Assembly: GCA_013397115.1 (NCBI GenBank)
Contig: VWZW01002455.1
Span: 293,790-357,789 of the forward strand
Direction: 5' to 3'
DNA: 64,000 nt
Source: Edolisoma coerulescens
Taxonomy: Eukaryota; Chordata; Aves; Passeriformes; Campephagidae
A program made the translations under genes and the position numbers. Each line of letters starts with the position of its first letter. The first letter of the stretch is position 1. The notes beneath the pieces were generated by a model. It saw nothing but the letters and a program-made list of their open reading frames with translations. It was not told the origin of the DNA and searched no databases. Of this stretch, positions 63,498 through 64,000 are shown piece by piece.

Positions 63498-64000
63498 CAG
63501 GCAGGAGAATCAGTGTGCTTGTCCATTTGCTCCCTGTGCATGCAAACACTCACCTCTCTGGACTGCAAGTGCTCGTGACGTGCATATGAGTCTTCACATT
63601 TCCAGAAGTGCACACAGAGGGCAGGGACAACAGCAAATTCCTCCAAGGAACAAACTTCAAAACTGCTCGCACTTAACATCATTTAGTTGTCAAAAGAGTG
63701 ACTTTTTAACAGCTTGTTACTGCTGGGATGGTGACTCTTGGTAACACAGATGAGGCAGTTCTAACTTCTCCCAGTCCTACAGACCAATTTTATCAAATAC
63801 TCAAGTAGTAGTGCACAAATACCAATAGTTTCTGGTGTCACAGCTTCTTCTAGAGGCTACTCTTATTAACATGTTGTCTGAAGATAACATGCATTGCTCT
63901 GGGTTGGAAGGTTATGGAAACAACTGTCAAAAAGCTGCAACACCAAAGCAAAGCAACAGAACAACCATCCTGCTACAGCAGAGAGCTCCAGCCTCTTTTA
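63498..64000. other. Intronic spacer at window edge
   Basis: No coding, repeat or RNA feature is recognisable up to the window end. Confidence 0.6.

Noticed and set aside
63231..63744. Periodic Pro/Val/Phe/Trp-containing frames on the minus strand and Gly/Asn/Thr-rich frame on plus
   Set aside because: Translations of an 11-bp minisatellite lacking stops in any frame; not a repeat protein gene.
63885..63920. Possible CR1 3' end (CTGGGTTGGAAGG)
   Set aside because: Only a 13-base resemblance, with no flanking CR1 sequence on either side.
1..64000. tRNA, rRNA, CRISPR, operon or prophage content
   Set aside because: No cloverleaf, spaced direct repeats, or dense coding organisation was seen; the sequence is vertebrate intronic DNA.

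Overview
The window looks like vertebrate, almost certainly avian, nuclear DNA, and a songbird is likely. The evidence is large introns with GT-AG junctions, 3' fragments of CR1 LINEs (the standard bird retroposon), sparse other repeats, and a solo LTR resembling a family I associate with passerine genomes. There is no bacterial gene organisation.

One gene is supported. It is PREX1 (P-Rex1, a PIP3- and G-beta-gamma-dependent Rac guanine nucleotide exchange factor), read on the minus strand. Eight consecutive coding exons lie at 29053-29124, 24701-24823, 19795-19899, 16890-16991, 8645-8806, 6372-6505, 2905-3020 and 1812-1961. All are in frame with each other, have GT/AG borders and show no internal stop. 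Together they encode about 322 residues, matching roughly human residues 74-395: most of the Dbl-homology (DH) domain and nearly all of the following pleckstrin-homology (PH) domain. The first coding exon (N-terminus and start of the DH domain) lies beyond 64000. The exons for the DEP, PDZ and phosphatase-like regions lie before position 1. Exon numbers assume one upstream coding exon.

Layout: 1-29124 is the exon-bearing part, with introns of 0.9 to 8.1 kb. 29125-64000 has no recognisable coding exon and is best read as part of the very long first intron. Inside it are a CpG-rich patch with a minus-strand splice-donor-like end (39586-39780), a 747-bp solo LTR with a 5-bp target duplication (40595-41341), a CR1 fragment (48545-48625), a pyrimidine tract (62157-62287) and an 11-bp minisatellite (63393-63497). 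Noncoding oddities in the exon-bearing part include a perfect 24-bp palindrome (18118-18141), a cluster of CACGTG E-boxes (28154-28378), an A/C tract able to form G-quadruplex on the minus strand (12511-12640), and three further CR1 fragments.

I found no tRNA, rRNA, CRISPR array, operon or novel multi-gene system. Nearly all other open frames are short and have no recognisable homology. Identification of PREX1 rests on recalled family sequence, not a database search.
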